From: DASVEE01 sp036399695
Lineage (GTDB): Bacteria; Acidobacteriota; Thermoanaerobaculia; Gp7-AA8
Direction: 5' to 3'
Length of the DNA stretch: 14,638 nt
Assembly: GCA_036399695.1 (NCBI GenBank)
Contig: DASWMP010000378.1
Span: forward strand, 1 to 14,638
A program made the position numbers and the translations under genes. How positions within the stretch are numbered: the stretch's first letter is position 1; each line of letters starts with the position of its first letter. The notes below the pieces were generated by a model that had not been told where the DNA came from, did no database searches, and was given only the letters and a program-made list of their open reading frames with translations. This document shows positions 1 through 7,759 of this stretch, one piece after another.

Positions 1-29
1 CCCCCCCCCCACTCCAAGATTGCTCCGCC

Positions 30-1820
30 TCACACACCCTTGTTGACCAGCCCCTCCGGGAAGCGCATGGCCACGCTTTCGATGACGAACTCCTCGATCT
101 CCTGCGCGGTCTTTTTCGTCAGCGCGATCTCGGCGATGCGGCGGCAGTCGCGATAACGGACGGACCGGATCACGTTCTTGATGACCGGGATCGACGATGG
201 GTTCATGGAGAAGATCTCCAGGCCAAGGCCGATCAGGACGATGGCGAAGACCGGATCGGAGGCCATCTCGCCGCACATCGAGACCTGAATGCCGGCGCGC
301 TTGCCGGATTCGATGACGAACTTGATCAGGCGCAGCAGCGCCGGATGGAGCGGCTCGTAGAGGTAGCCGACGTTGTCGTTGGCGCGGTCGATGGCGAGCG
401 AGTACTGGATCAGGTCGTTCGTGCCGATGGCGAAGAAGTCAGCCTCCGTGGCCAGGAGATCGGCGATGACGGCGGCGGACGGCACCTCGATCATGATCCC
501 GATCTGCAGGTCCTTGTTGTATGCGATCCCTTCGGCGTCGAGCTCGAGACGGATCTCGCGGACGAGCGTCTTGACCTGCCGCAGCTCCTGCACGCCGGAG
601 ACGAGCGGGAACATGATCTTGAGCTTGCCGAACGCGGAGGCGCGCAGCAGCGCGCGCAACTGCGTCTTGAACATGTCGCGGTGGCGCATGCAGAGCCGCA
701 GCGCGCGCAGGCCGAGGACCGGGTTGTCTTCCTTCGAGCCCATGATCTGGCGGGCCAGCTTCTTCCCGCCGAGGTCGAACGTCCGGATCACGCACCAGTT
801 CGGCGCCAGCGCTTCGGCCAGCGCGCGATACGTCTGGAAGTGCTCCTCTTCCGTCGGCAGGTCGGGGCTTTTCGTAATGTAGAGGAACTCGGAACGATAG
901 AGGCCGATGCCGGCGGCGCCGAACTTCGTCGCGTCGTCCAGCTCCTCGAGCAACTCGATGTTCGCCTGCAGCGAGATCTTGTGGTTGTCTTTCGTGACGG
1001 TCGGCAGCTCGCGGTTCTCGAGGAGCTTCCGTTCCGCTTCCTCGTGGCGCGAAACGCGGCTGCGGTACTCGGCGATCATCGCCGGCGTCGGGTTCACGAG
1101 GATGACGCCCTCGTAGCCGTCGACGATCACGAGCTCGTCGTTGTCGATGATCTTCGTCAGGCGGGGCACGCCGATAACGGCCGGCATGAAGAGCGATTTG
1201 GCGATGATCGACGCATGCGACGTCCGTCCGCCGGTCTCGCTGCCGAAGCCGACGATGGGGCGGCGATTGAAGTTGATCGTGTCGGACGGCGTGAGGTCGT
1301 CCGCCAGGATGATGACGTCGTGCTTGATCTCGGAGAGATCGTGGTGCGCGAGGCCGTGCAGGTTCTGGGCGACGCGCTCGACGACGTCCTTCACGTCGGC
1401 GGCACGCTCGCGGAGGTACTCGTCGTCGAAGCTGGCGAAGCGCGCCTGCAGCTCTTCCTGCACCTCGCCGAGAGCCCACTCGGCATTGACCTGTTCGAGC
1501 TCGATCTTCTGCACGACCTTGTCGGCGAACGAGGGGTCGCTGACGATGAGCGCGTGCGCCTCGAAGATGGAGGCGTACTCGTCCCCCATCGACCGGCTGA
1601 CCTTCCCCTTCAGCTCGAGGAGCTCGTCGCGCGTCTTCTGGAGCGATTCGAGGAAGCGGTTGACCTCGCCCGAGACCTCTTCCTCGCGGATGGGCACGCG
1701 ATAGACGGAGGCGATCCGCTTCTCGATGATGATGGCCCGGCCGATGGCGATGCCGGGCGAGACACCGACGCCTTTGTAGGTCCGGATGTCACTGCGGGTG
1801 TGTGCGGTAGCGCGGTCCAC
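30..1820 (-). CDS. ptsI: PTS Enzyme I (phosphoenolpyruvate-protein phosphotransferase)
   Basis: Enzyme I takes phosphate from phosphoenolpyruvate onto a histidine and hands it to HPr, in the cytoplasm. The 596-residue product has the short N-terminal region (VGVSPGIAIG near 18-27), the phosphohistidine motif GGRTSHASIIAKS with His202, and a C-terminal PEP-binding barrel. The barrel shows IGLYRSEFL (305-313), TFDLGGKK (347-354), NPVLGLRALR and the active-site cysteine in SMCGEMASDP (Cys516). Length is close to E. coli EI (575). No N-terminal GAF domain is present, so it is ptsI-like although many genomes label such genes ptsP. The start is GTG, three bases after the HPr stop and in the same frame; no better start lies upstream of the conserved region. 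It is the last gene of the hprK-rapZ-EIIA-HPr-EI run. Domain calls are from visible motifs; substrate flow is family knowledge. Confidence 0.96.
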   Translation of the reverse strand: MDRATAHTRSDIRTYKGVGVSPGIAIGRAIIIEKRIASVYRVPIREEEVSGEVNRFLESLQKTRDELLELKGKVSRSMGDEYASIFEAHALIVSDPSFADKVVQKIELEQVNAEWALGEVQEELQARFASFDDEYLRERAADVKDVVERVAQNLHGLAHHDLSEIKHDVIILADDLTPSDTINFNRRPIVGFGSETGGRTSHASIIAKSLFMPAVIGVPRLTKIIDNDELVIVDGYEGVILVNPTPAMIAEYRSRVSRHEEAERKLLENRELPTVTKDNHKISLQANIELLEELDDATKFGAAGIGLYRSEFLYITKSPDLPTEEEHFQTYRALAEALAPNWCVIRTFDLGGKKLARQIMGSKEDNPVLGLRALRLCMRHRDMFKTQLRALLRASAFGKLKIMFPLVSGVQELRQVKTLVREIRLELDAEGIAYNKDLQIGIMIEVPSAAVIADLLATEADFFAIGTNDLIQYSLAIDRANDNVGYLYEPLHPALLRLIKFVIESGKRAGIQVSMCGEMASDPVFAIVLIGLGLEIFSMNPSSIPVIKNVIRSVRYRDCRRIAEIALTKKTAQEIEEFVIESVAMRFPEGLVNKGV

Positions 1821-1823
1821 ACC

Positions 1824-2093
1824 TCATTCTACTTCGTCGAACTTGTCCTCGATGAGCTTCTCCACGGCGTCGAGTGCGTCCCGCTCGTCCGGGCCGTCCG
1901 CTTTGACGAAGATCGTCGTGCCGCGGCCGGCCGCGAGGAGCAGGATGCCGAGGATCGACTTGCCGTCGACCTCTTCGTCGCCCTTGCGGATCTTGATGTC
2001 CGACTTGAAGCGGGCCGCGGTGTGGACGAGCTTCGCCGCGGCGCGCGCGTGAAGCCCCAGCTTGTTCTTGATCTCGATTTCGCGGTTGATCAC
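1824..2093 (-). CDS. ptsH: HPr phosphocarrier protein
   Basis: This is a small cytoplasmic phosphocarrier of 89 residues, typical for HPr. The active-site motif LGLHARAAAKLV places the phosphoryl-accepting histidine at His15 with Arg17 beside it. The regulatory site motif is VDGKSILGILLL with Ser46, the residue that HPr kinase modifies; hprK lies about 1.5 kb upstream in the same run, so regulation through Ser46 is very likely (inference). The C-terminal part DERDALDAVEKLIEDKF is the usual last helix. The start is GTG and overlaps the stop of the EIIA gene (GTGA, 4 bases), which points to translational coupling. Enzyme I follows after three bases. Whether it serves sugar transport or only regulation cannot be told here, since no EIIB or EIIC is present. 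Confidence 0.96.
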   Translation of the reverse strand: MINREIEIKNKLGLHARAAAKLVHTAARFKSDIKIRKGDEEVDGKSILGILLLAAGRGTTIFVKADGPDERDALDAVEKLIEDKFDEVE

Positions 2094-2527
2094 GCCGACG
2101 CTCGCTTCGTTTCAGGAGTGAGGAAGTCGGAGGCGACGCGGATCGCCTTCGATCCCTTTTCGGTGATGATGTGGGCCAGCGTGGAGACGTCTTTCGCTTC
2201 CTGCTTGCACATGGCGAACTTCACGACCATCGGCAGGTTCACGCCGGTGACGATCTCGATGCGGCCGGTCTCCAGGAACGAGAGACTGAGGTTGCTCGGC
2301 GTACCACCGAACATGTCGGTGAAGATGATGACGCCGGGGCAGGTGACGCAGATCCGGTCGAGGGCGAGCCGGATCTTTTCGCGCGCGTCGTCGACGGAGT
2401 CGTTCCACTCGAGGGGAACGGCCTCGATGCCGCTGACGTCCGCTTCGATCTGCTGGGCTGCTTTGAGGAGCTCGTAGGCGAGCTTGCCGTGGGTAACGAT
2501 GAGGGCACCGATCATTGCGGCCGACAT
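2090..2527 (-). CDS. PTS EIIA component, mannose/fructose (ManX-like) family
   Basis: This is a single-domain EIIA of the mannose family, which receives phosphate from HPr. The 145-residue product has the motif GALIVTHGKLAYELL with the predicted phosphohistidine at His13, the TDMFGGTPSN loop (70-79, with Asp71), and TGVNLPM (94-100), all characteristic of EIIA-Man folds. No EIIB, EIIC or EIID domain follows, unlike the sugar transporter ManX. Free EIIA-Man proteins beside hprK, rapZ and HPr are thought to be regulatory. I chose the ATG at 2527; a second ATG at 2515 would give 141 residues with the histidine at position 9, nearly as in E. coli ManX (His10), and is also possible. Neither start has a clear Shine-Dalgarno sequence. 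The 3' end overlaps the HPr start by 4 bases. Confidence 0.92.
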   Translation of the reverse strand: MSAAMIGALIVTHGKLAYELLKAAQQIEADVSGIEAVPLEWNDSVDDAREKIRLALDRICVTCPGVIIFTDMFGGTPSNLSLSFLETGRIEIVTGVNLPMVVKFAMCKQEAKDVSTLAHIITEKGSKAIRVASDFLTPETKRASA

Positions 2528-2577
2528 CTTAGCGTGAAAAAGTTGGGCGGTTGGCGGTTGGCCGGCTGGGCACCAAC
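2528..2577 (-). repeat. Short heptamer-rich intergenic tract with weak hairpin
   Basis: The 50-base rapZ-EIIA gap contains GGTTGGC-type 7-base words in a row (2541-2569 on the plus strand). AGTTGG (2541-2546) is complemented by CCAACT (2573-2578). Read on the transcribed minus strand the hairpin is followed by a run of five T, so it could act as a weak terminator or attenuator. The stem is only six base pairs with a loop of about 26 bases, so termination is doubtful. Confidence 0.4.
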
Positions 2578-3447
2578 TCAACGCCTGTAGTCGCGGTGCA
2601 CCATCTCCACGGCGTAGCCAGCCTCCACCAGATCGTCGTGCAGGCGCTGGCCGATGGCTACGCTGCGGTGTTTGCCGCCGGTGCAGCCCACCCCGATCGT
2701 CAGGTAGCTCTTCATTTCCTTTTCGTAGCCCGGCAGCACGTAGCTGACGAAGTCGTAGAGCCGCTTGTAGAACTCGTCGTATTGCGGTTGCGCCTGCAGG
2801 TACTCCACGACCTCGGGGTCGAGGCCGGTCTTCGGCCGCAGCTCCGCGACGAAGTGGGGGTTCGGCAGGAACCGGACGTCGAACAGCAAATCCAGGTTGT
2901 ACGGCAGGCTGTGCTTGAAGCCGAACGTGATGATCGTGACGAGCATCGACGGCCGCTCGCCCGGCAGCGAGAAACGCCTCAGCACTTCCGCCTTCAGCTC
3001 GTGGACCGAGAACGCCGACGTATCCAGCACCATGTCGGCCAGCGACTTGACCTCGGTCAGCGCTTCCCGCTCCTCCTGGATGGCCTGGGCCACCGGGCGG
3101 TCCTTGGCCATGGGGTGTGGACGGCGCGTCTCCGAGTAGCGGCGAGCCAGCACCTCGTCCGACGCGTCGAGGAAGATCAGCATCGCGTGCGGCGCCCGCT
3201 TCTTCAGCCGCGAGCGATAGAACTCGGGGAAGATCGTCGCGAAGTCGTGCGTCCGCACGTCCACCACGATCCCGACACGGGTCGCGTTCTCGTGCGCCGT
3301 GACCTCGTCGAGATACGCCTCGATCAACTCGATCGGCAGGTTGTCGGTGCAGTAGAACCCAAGGTCTTCGAGCGTCGACTGGACGTAGCTCTTCCCGGAG
3401 CCCGAGAGCCCGGTGATGACGACGAGGTACTGGGGGGTATTCATCAT
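2578..3447 (-). CDS. rapZ: RNase adapter protein RapZ / RapZ-family NTPase
   Basis: RapZ binds nucleotides and in enterobacteria delivers the small RNA GlmZ to RNase E, controlling glucosamine-6-phosphate synthase; outside that group the partner RNA is unknown. The 289-residue product has the Walker A motif GLSGSGKS (13-20), the DNLP motif (35-38), VVDVRT (61-66), and a complete C-terminal domain with FGFKHSLP (175-182), FLPNPHF (193-199), RPKTGLD (204-210) and GCTGGKHRSV (254-263). Length matches E. coli RapZ (284). I chose the ATG at 3447 (MMNTPQYL); the adjacent ATG at 3444 is equivalent. The frame is open further upstream to 3588, but that stretch crosses the repeat element in the gap and is not conserved-looking. 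It sits between hprK and the EIIA gene, the usual PTS-linked position. Confidence 0.95.
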   Translation of the reverse strand: MMNTPQYLVVITGLSGSGKSYVQSTLEDLGFYCTDNLPIELIEAYLDEVTAHENATRVGIVVDVRTHDFATIFPEFYRSRLKKRAPHAMLIFLDASDEVLARRYSETRRPHPMAKDRPVAQAIQEEREALTEVKSLADMVLDTSAFSVHELKAEVLRRFSLPGERPSMLVTIITFGFKHSLPYNLDLLFDVRFLPNPHFVAELRPKTGLDPEVVEYLQAQPQYDEFYKRLYDFVSYVLPGYEKEMKSYLTIGVGCTGGKHRSVAIGQRLHDDLVEAGYAVEMVHRDYRR

Positions 3448-3457
3448 GGCGTAGCTG

Positions 3458-3542
3458 GTTGTCCGTTGCCCGTTGTCCGCGCTCTGCCCGGCCGTCGTCC
3501 GTGCGGCGAAGCACGGAAAACGGCCGACGGAAATCGGACAAC
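3458..3542. repeat. Heptamer-word inverted repeat in the hprK-rapZ gap
   Basis: On the plus strand the tract starts with three 7-base words, GTTGTCC, GTTGCCC, GTTGTCC (3458-3478). The arms 3472-3504 and 3511-3542 are inverted complements: the outer 8 bases GTTGTCCG/CGGACAAC match exactly, and the inner 16 bases (3489-3504 against 3511-3526) match at 14 of 16 positions, with a 6-base loop GGCGAA. It fills most of the 100-base gap and could form a strong RNA hairpin in the hprK-rapZ transcript. Confidence 0.8.
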
Positions 3543-3547
3543 GCGTC

Positions 3548-4627
3548 TCATTTCTGCCTTCTCGTTCGGTCGAGCACGTCGGGGGCAAAACGCGTGCGCG
3601 TGTGCATGCTGCGGAGCTCGGAGCTTGCGACTTCGTTGCTGTTCGTATGGGCCAGGGAGTCGTTGATGCTCCCCTGCCGGGCGATCTGTTCGTCGATGCG
3701 GCGGGTGAAGTCGCGGGCCGAATCGTAGCCCTGCAGCTTCATCAGGTGATTGCGCGCCGCCACTTCGACGAGGAGCGCCAGGTTGCGGCCGGAGGCGACG
3801 GGGAGGCGGACGTACGGCTTCGACACGCCCAGGAGCTCGTACGTCTCCCCGGTGATGCCGAGGCGATCGTACTCGGTGCCTTCGACCCACTTCTCCAGCT
3901 TCACGACGAGGTCGATCGGCTTCACGTCGCGCGTGGAGGCGACGCCGAAGAGGTCCTTGATGTCGACGATGCCGATACCGCGCAGCTCCATGTGGTGGCG
4001 GAGCAGGTCGTTCGAATAGCCGAGGAGGACGTCGTTCGGGTGACGCTTGATGACGACCAGATCGTCGGCGATGAGGCGGTGGCCGTTGTAGACGAGGTCG
4101 AGCGCGCACTCCGACTTGCCGATGCCTGAGTCGCCGAGGAGGAGGACGCCGATGCCGTAGACGTCGAGGAGGCCCGAGTGCATCGTCAGCCGGGGGGCCA
4201 TCGTCTCCTCGAGCACGTAGGTCGTGCGGGTGATCGTCGTCGACGACATGGCCGTCGTCGAGAAGAGCGGTACTCCCCTCTTCTCGCACTCGTGGCGGAA
4301 CTCCTCGAGCGGCGTGATGCCTTTCGTGACGATCATGCAGGAGATGTCGAGGCCGGCCACGTCGCGGATCCGCTTCTCACGGAGGCGCGGCGGAAGGCTC
4401 TGCAGGTATTTGATCTCCGACTCGCCGATGATCTGCACCCGCCACTGCTTGATGTACTCGTAGTAGCCGGCGAACGCCAGCCCCGGCTTCTGCACCCGCG
4501 GCCGCGCGATCGGCCGCTCCAGCCCATCCTCCCCGGTGAGGATCTTGAGCTGCAGATCATCCAGCTCCCCCGAGAGGAGCGTATGGACGTTGGTCTGGAC
4601 GAAGTCTTCGTCGCGGAGGGTGGCCAT
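3548..4627 (-). CDS. hprK: HPr kinase/phosphorylase
   Basis: HprK is a cytoplasmic P-loop enzyme that adds phosphate to Ser46 of HPr and also removes it. The 359-residue product has an N-terminal domain of about 135 residues and a C-terminal catalytic domain. The latter contains His150 just before the Walker A motif GDSGIGKSECAL (165-176), RLIADD with Asp188/Asp189, the family signature MELRGIGIVDIKDLFG (213-228), and LPVASGRNLALLVEVAARN (275-293). It is somewhat longer than B. subtilis HprK (about 310) because of a polar C-terminal tail after about 318 that looks unconserved. The start is the ATG at 4627; no Shine-Dalgarno is visible. It lies just downstream of a terminator and a long heptamer hairpin, so it probably starts its own transcript. 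Its partner HPr is in the same run. Confidence 0.95.
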   Translation of the reverse strand: MATLRDEDFVQTNVHTLLSGELDDLQLKILTGEDGLERPIARPRVQKPGLAFAGYYEYIKQWRVQIIGESEIKYLQSLPPRLREKRIRDVAGLDISCMIVTKGITPLEEFRHECEKRGVPLFSTTAMSSTTITRTTYVLEETMAPRLTMHSGLLDVYGIGVLLLGDSGIGKSECALDLVYNGHRLIADDLVVIKRHPNDVLLGYSNDLLRHHMELRGIGIVDIKDLFGVASTRDVKPIDLVVKLEKWVEGTEYDRLGITGETYELLGVSKPYVRLPVASGRNLALLVEVAARNHLMKLQGYDSARDFTRRIDEQIARQGSINDSLAHTNSNEVASSELRSMHTRTRFAPDVLDRTRRQK

Positions 4628-4643
4628 TGGGGGAATTCTAAGC

Positions 4644-4822
4644 GTTGTCCGTTGTCCGTTGTCCGTTTCCCGTGGGTGCGGGTGGTTTTTGGTTGTTGGT
4701 TTTCGGTTTTTGGTCTCGCAGAACAGGCGCACCGCCCCCAATCCCGCCTCTACCAACAACCAAAAACCAAAAACCGGCCGACCCGCGCAGCCCCACGAGC
4801 AACGGACAACGGACAACTGACA
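4644..4822. repeat. Large heptamer-periodic inverted repeat upstream of hprK
   Basis: On the plus strand 4644-4713 reads as ten consecutive 7-base words: GTTGTCC three times, GTTTCCC, two G-rich words, then TTTTTGG, TTGTTGG, TTTTCGG, TTTTTGG. After 39 bases, 4753-4822 reads as ten further 7-base words beginning CCAACAA, CCAAAAA, CCAAAAA and ending ACGGACA, ACGGACA, ACTGACA. The second tract is an imperfect inverted complement of the first (outer with outer, inner with inner). It occupies most of the hpf-hprK gap and leaves only about 16 bases before the hprK start. Confidence 0.9.
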
Positions 4823-4825
4823 ATG

Positions 4826-4867
4826 CAAACAAAAGAGGCGGCCTCTCGGCCGCCTCTTTGTTGCGAG
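4826..4867 (-). terminator. Intrinsic terminator after hpf
   Basis: The perfect 12-bp stem 4832-4843 / 4848-4859 has a 4-base loop. On the minus strand it reads AAAGAGGCGGCC, GAGA, GGCCGCCTCTTT, followed by TTGTTTG, so the stem runs into a T-rich tail. It sits 23 bases past the hpf stop, separating the lpt-rpoN-hpf transcript from hprK and the PTS genes. Confidence 0.88.
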
Positions 4868-4882
4868 CGCTGCGCGCGAGCC

Positions 4883-5473
4883 CTAGAACTCCGGCGAAAT
4901 CAGGCCGAGGTTGTTGTCTTTGCGCTTGTAGATGACGGAGACGAGATCGGTGTCGATGTCGCGGAAAACGATGAACTCGTTTTTCGACTCGTCGAGGCGG
5001 ATGGCGGCTTCTTCGATCGACATCGGGCGGATCGGCAGGTTGTTCGTCTTGATGATGCGGGGGGCACGGTCGCCGTCGTCGCCGGAGGCGTCGTGGCGGA
5101 GGTTGCCGGGCTCGAGCACCTGCACGGCCCACTCCGTGATGTCTGGCGTCATCATGCCGTCGCCGCTGTTGTCGTTGCGGTGATGATCGCGCAGCTTCTT
5201 GCGGTTCTTCTGCGCCTGACGCTTCACATGGTCCATCGCCGCGTTGACGGCGTCGGGCATCGACACGTCGGATTCCTGAATCGTCTTGACGTCGTGATCC
5301 TTGCCGGTGATCAGGATCTCGACGATGTTGCGGTACTTCTCCACCTGGAGGACGACGCGGACGTCGATGACGTCTGCGAAGAGGCGCTCCTGGATCTTCG
5401 CCAGCTTGCGCTCGACGAGCTCACGGACTTCGGGAGTCACCTCATAATTGCGACCGGAGATCTCGGTAGCCAC
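4883..5473 (-). CDS. hpf: Ribosome hibernation-promoting factor, long form
   Basis: HPF binds the 30S subunit in resting cells; the long form dimerises 70S ribosomes into inactive 100S particles. The 196-residue product has the S30AE N-terminal domain (about 1-105, ISGRNYEVTPEVRELVERKL at the start) and the C-terminal dimerisation domain (about 145-194, with PMSIEEAAIRLDESKNEFIV at 150-169, FRDIDT and DNNLGLISPEF at the end). A Gly/Asp-rich linker joins them. That C-terminal domain is what separates long HPF from the short HPF/YfiA of gamma-proteobacteria. The start is GTG at 5473, preceded at 5 bases by GAGGTG, the clearest ribosome binding site in the window. It follows rpoN after 28 bases, as in many Proteobacteria, and is followed by an intrinsic terminator. 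Confidence 0.96.
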   Translation of the reverse strand: MATEISGRNYEVTPEVRELVERKLAKIQERLFADVIDVRVVLQVEKYRNIVEILITGKDHDVKTIQESDVSMPDAVNAAMDHVKRQAQKNRKKLRDHHRNDNSGDGMMTPDITEWAVQVLEPGNLRHDASGDDGDRAPRIIKTNNLPIRPMSIEEAAIRLDESKNEFIVFRDIDTDLVSVIYKRKDNNLGLISPEF

Positions 5474-5501
5474 TACTGCACCTCGAATCTTGGATTTTGA
5501 A

Positions 5502-6959
5502 TCAGAAAATCTGCTTGCGGTCCGTCGACGACGGGATGTTCAGCTCGTCGCGGTACTTCGCGACTGTTCGTCGTGCAATGTTGATTCCCTCATCATTGAG
5601 TATCTTCATGATTTTGGAATCGGACAGCGGCTTCCGCGGATCCTCGGCCTCGATGTAGCTCTGGATCTTCTTCTTCACCGTGAGGCTGGAGATGTCCTCG
5701 CCGGTATCGCTGTCGATGCCGCTGTGGAAGAAGTACTTCATCAGGAACAGGCCGCGCGGCGTGTGCATGTACTTGTTCGACACGACGCGGGAGACCGTCG
5801 ACTCGTGCATCTGGATGTCGTCGGCCACGTCCCGGAGGACGAGCGGGCGGAGGAAGTCGATGCCCCGCTCGAGGAACTCGCGCTGGTGCTTGACGATCGA
5901 TTCCGCGACCTTGTAGATCGTCCGCTGCCGCTGGTCGAGTGACTTGATGAGCCAGACGGCCGAGCGGATCTTGTCCTTGATGTAGTTGACGGTCTCGCCG
6001 TCCGACTTCGAGTCCATCGAGTTCAGCATGGCGCGGTAGCTGCCGTTGATGCGCAGCTTCGGCATGCCGTCCTCGTTGAGGACGATGATGTACTCGTCGC
6101 CGACCTTGTGGACGTAGACGTCCGGCTCGACGTAGATGGCCCGCTCGTTCGAGTACTTGCGCCCCGGCTTGGGGTCGAGATGCTTGATGATCTCGACGAT
6201 CCCTTCCAGGGTCTTCATGTCGATCGACAGCGCCTTCGCGATCTGCACGAATTTGCGCTGCATGAACTCATCCCAGTGGTCGCGGATGATGACGTCCACG
6301 AGGGGGGCATCGACCTCGAGGAAGTCGAGCTGCAGGAGGAGGCACTCGCGGAGGTCGCGGGCGCCCACGCCGATAGGGTCGAGCGTCTGCACCGTCTGCA
6401 CGGCGTCTTCGACTTCCTTCGCCGCGTACCCGCCCGAGGCCATGATCTCCTCGTTGCTGGCGCGGAGGTAGCCGTCCTCGTCGATGTTGCCGATGATGAA
6501 GCCGGCGATCTCCTTGATGCGCGGAGAAGCGTCGGACATCGAAAGCTGCCAGCTCAGGTGATCCGAGAGGTTCGGCGGGCGGGTGAGCGTGTTCTCGATG
6601 GGGAACTCTTCATGTTCCTCCCCCATCCCCCGCGGGTTGTAGCCGTACTCGATGTAGTCCTGAAAGTAAGCGTCGTAGTCGATCTCTTCGAAGGAGTCTT
6701 TCTCCTTCTCCTGCGTCTCGACCGGCTTGGCTTCTTCGGTCTCGCTTTTGGCTTCGGCCGTCTCTTCCTGCTGCGATTCCTCTGACTTCGCCTCTTGGTC
6801 GGCGGTCTCTTCGAGCAGAGGGTTTTCGAGCAGTTCCTGGTTGAGCACTTCCTGAAGCTCGAGCTTCGACAACTGCAGCAGCTTGATCGCCTGCTGCAGC
6901 GAAGGCGTCATGATCAGTTTCTGCGAGAGTTTTAGATGTAATTTCTGTTCGAGTGCCAT
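5502..6959 (-). CDS. rpoN: RNA polymerase sigma-54 factor
   Basis: Sigma-54 directs RNA polymerase to -24/-12 promoters that need an AAA+ activator. The 485-residue product shows the Gln/Leu-rich activation region (1-50, SLQQAIKLLQLSKLELQEVL at 20-39), a strongly acidic region II (about 51-100), the core-binding region (about 130-330), a helix-turn-helix (VADDIQMHESTVSRVVSNKY at 378-397), PRGLFLMKYFF (401-411) and the RpoN box ARRTVAKYR (462-470). All diagnostic parts are intact. The start is the ATG at 6957-6959, matching the usual N-terminus; the upstream bases show no good ribosome binding site. lptB precedes it by 37 bases and hpf follows after 28, the conserved lptB-rpoN-hpf order. Confidence 0.98.
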   Translation of the reverse strand: MALEQKLHLKLSQKLIMTPSLQQAIKLLQLSKLELQEVLNQELLENPLLEETADQEAKSEESQQEETAEAKSETEEAKPVETQEKEKDSFEEIDYDAYFQDYIEYGYNPRGMGEEHEEFPIENTLTRPPNLSDHLSWQLSMSDASPRIKEIAGFIIGNIDEDGYLRASNEEIMASGGYAAKEVEDAVQTVQTLDPIGVGARDLRECLLLQLDFLEVDAPLVDVIIRDHWDEFMQRKFVQIAKALSIDMKTLEGIVEIIKHLDPKPGRKYSNERAIYVEPDVYVHKVGDEYIIVLNEDGMPKLRINGSYRAMLNSMDSKSDGETVNYIKDKIRSAVWLIKSLDQRQRTIYKVAESIVKHQREFLERGIDFLRPLVLRDVADDIQMHESTVSRVVSNKYMHTPRGLFLMKYFFHSGIDSDTGEDISSLTVKKKIQSYIEAEDPRKPLSDSKIMKILNDEGINIARRTVAKYRDELNIPSSTDRKQIF

Positions 6960-6996
6960 GGTCCGGTCAACTTCTCAGGGGGGCATCGGGCCTCGG

Positions 6997-7746
6997 TCAG
7001 TGCAGATTGAATGTCTCGCCCAGGTAAATCCGCCGGACCTCTGCATCAGCCGAGAGACTCTCCGGCACTCCCTGCCGAAAAATCTCACCCTCTTTTATGA
7101 TGTACGCGCGATCAGTGATCTTCAGTGTTTCACGAACGTTGTGGTCCGTGATGAGAATACCGATCCCGCGCGCACGCAACTGAGAAACAATTCGTTGAAT
7201 CTCGAAAACGGCGATTGGATCGATTCCTGCAAACGGTTCGTCTAGCAAAATGAATGCCGGGTTGATCGCCAGTGCCCGTGCGATCTCCACACGCCGCCTT
7301 TCCCCTCCCGACAACGAGTACGCCCGGCTCCGCGCGATGTGCGTGACGCCGAACTCCTCGAGCAGCGCCTGCGTCCTCCGCTGCCTCTCCGCTCCCGGCA
7401 AACCCATCGTCTCGAAGACCGACAGCAGGTTCTCTTCGACGGTCAGTTTCCGGAAGACCGACGCTTCCTGCGGCAGATAGCTGATGCCCCGCTGCGCCCG
7501 CAGGTACATCGGCAATGCCGTGATGTCGTCCTCGCCGAGCGTGACGCTGCCGCCGTCCGGCCGCACGAGTCCGACGATCATATAGAAGGTCGTCGTCTTC
7601 CCCGCCCCGTTCGGCCCAAGCAGGCCGACGATCTCTCCCTGGCGGATGTCGACCGTCACGTCACGGACGACTTTTCTCCCCCTGTAGATCTTTTCGAGAT
7701 GCGTCGCCGCAAGGCGGAGCGACGTGTCTGGAGCGGTAGTCACCAT
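6997..7746 (-). CDS. lptB: LPS export ABC transporter ATP-binding protein LptB
   Basis: LptB is the cytoplasmic ATPase that, with LptF and LptG, extracts LPS from the inner membrane and pushes it along the Lpt bridge. The 249-residue product has Walker A GPNGAGKTT (44-52), the Q-loop with Gln93 in LPQEASVFRKLTVEENL, the ABC signature LSGGERRR (145-152), Walker B FILLDEP (165-171, catalytic Glu170) and the switch histidine His202 in ITDHN. The string LPQEASVFRKLTVEENL is typical of LptB rather than of other ABC ATPases. The start is ATG at 7746; a GTG follows directly. It lies between the LptC/LptA-like gene and rpoN, the standard lpt-rpoN neighbourhood. lptF and lptG are not in this window. 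Confidence 0.97.
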   Translation of the reverse strand: MVTTAPDTSLRLAATHLEKIYRGRKVVRDVTVDIRQGEIVGLLGPNGAGKTTTFYMIVGLVRPDGGSVTLGEDDITALPMYLRAQRGISYLPQEASVFRKLTVEENLLSVFETMGLPGAERQRRTQALLEEFGVTHIARSRAYSLSGGERRRVEIARALAINPAFILLDEPFAGIDPIAVFEIQRIVSQLRARGIGILITDHNVRETLKITDRAYIIKEGEIFRQGVPESLSADAEVRRIYLGETFNLH

Positions 7747-7759
7747 CGGGTTGCGGAAT

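Noticed and set aside
1..10. Run of ten C at the window start
   Set aside because: It may be an edge artefact or a homopolymer after the Enzyme I gene; nothing else supports a function.
345..2477. 710-residue plus-strand open frame antisense to Enzyme I, HPr and EIIA
   Set aside because: The opposite strand carries three clear PTS proteins with catalytic residues; the long antisense frame is a by-product of high GC and shows no recognisable domain.
3448..3588. N-terminal extension of rapZ
   Set aside because: The added residues come from the hairpin element and overlap the hprK end; normal RapZ starts a few residues before the Walker A loop.
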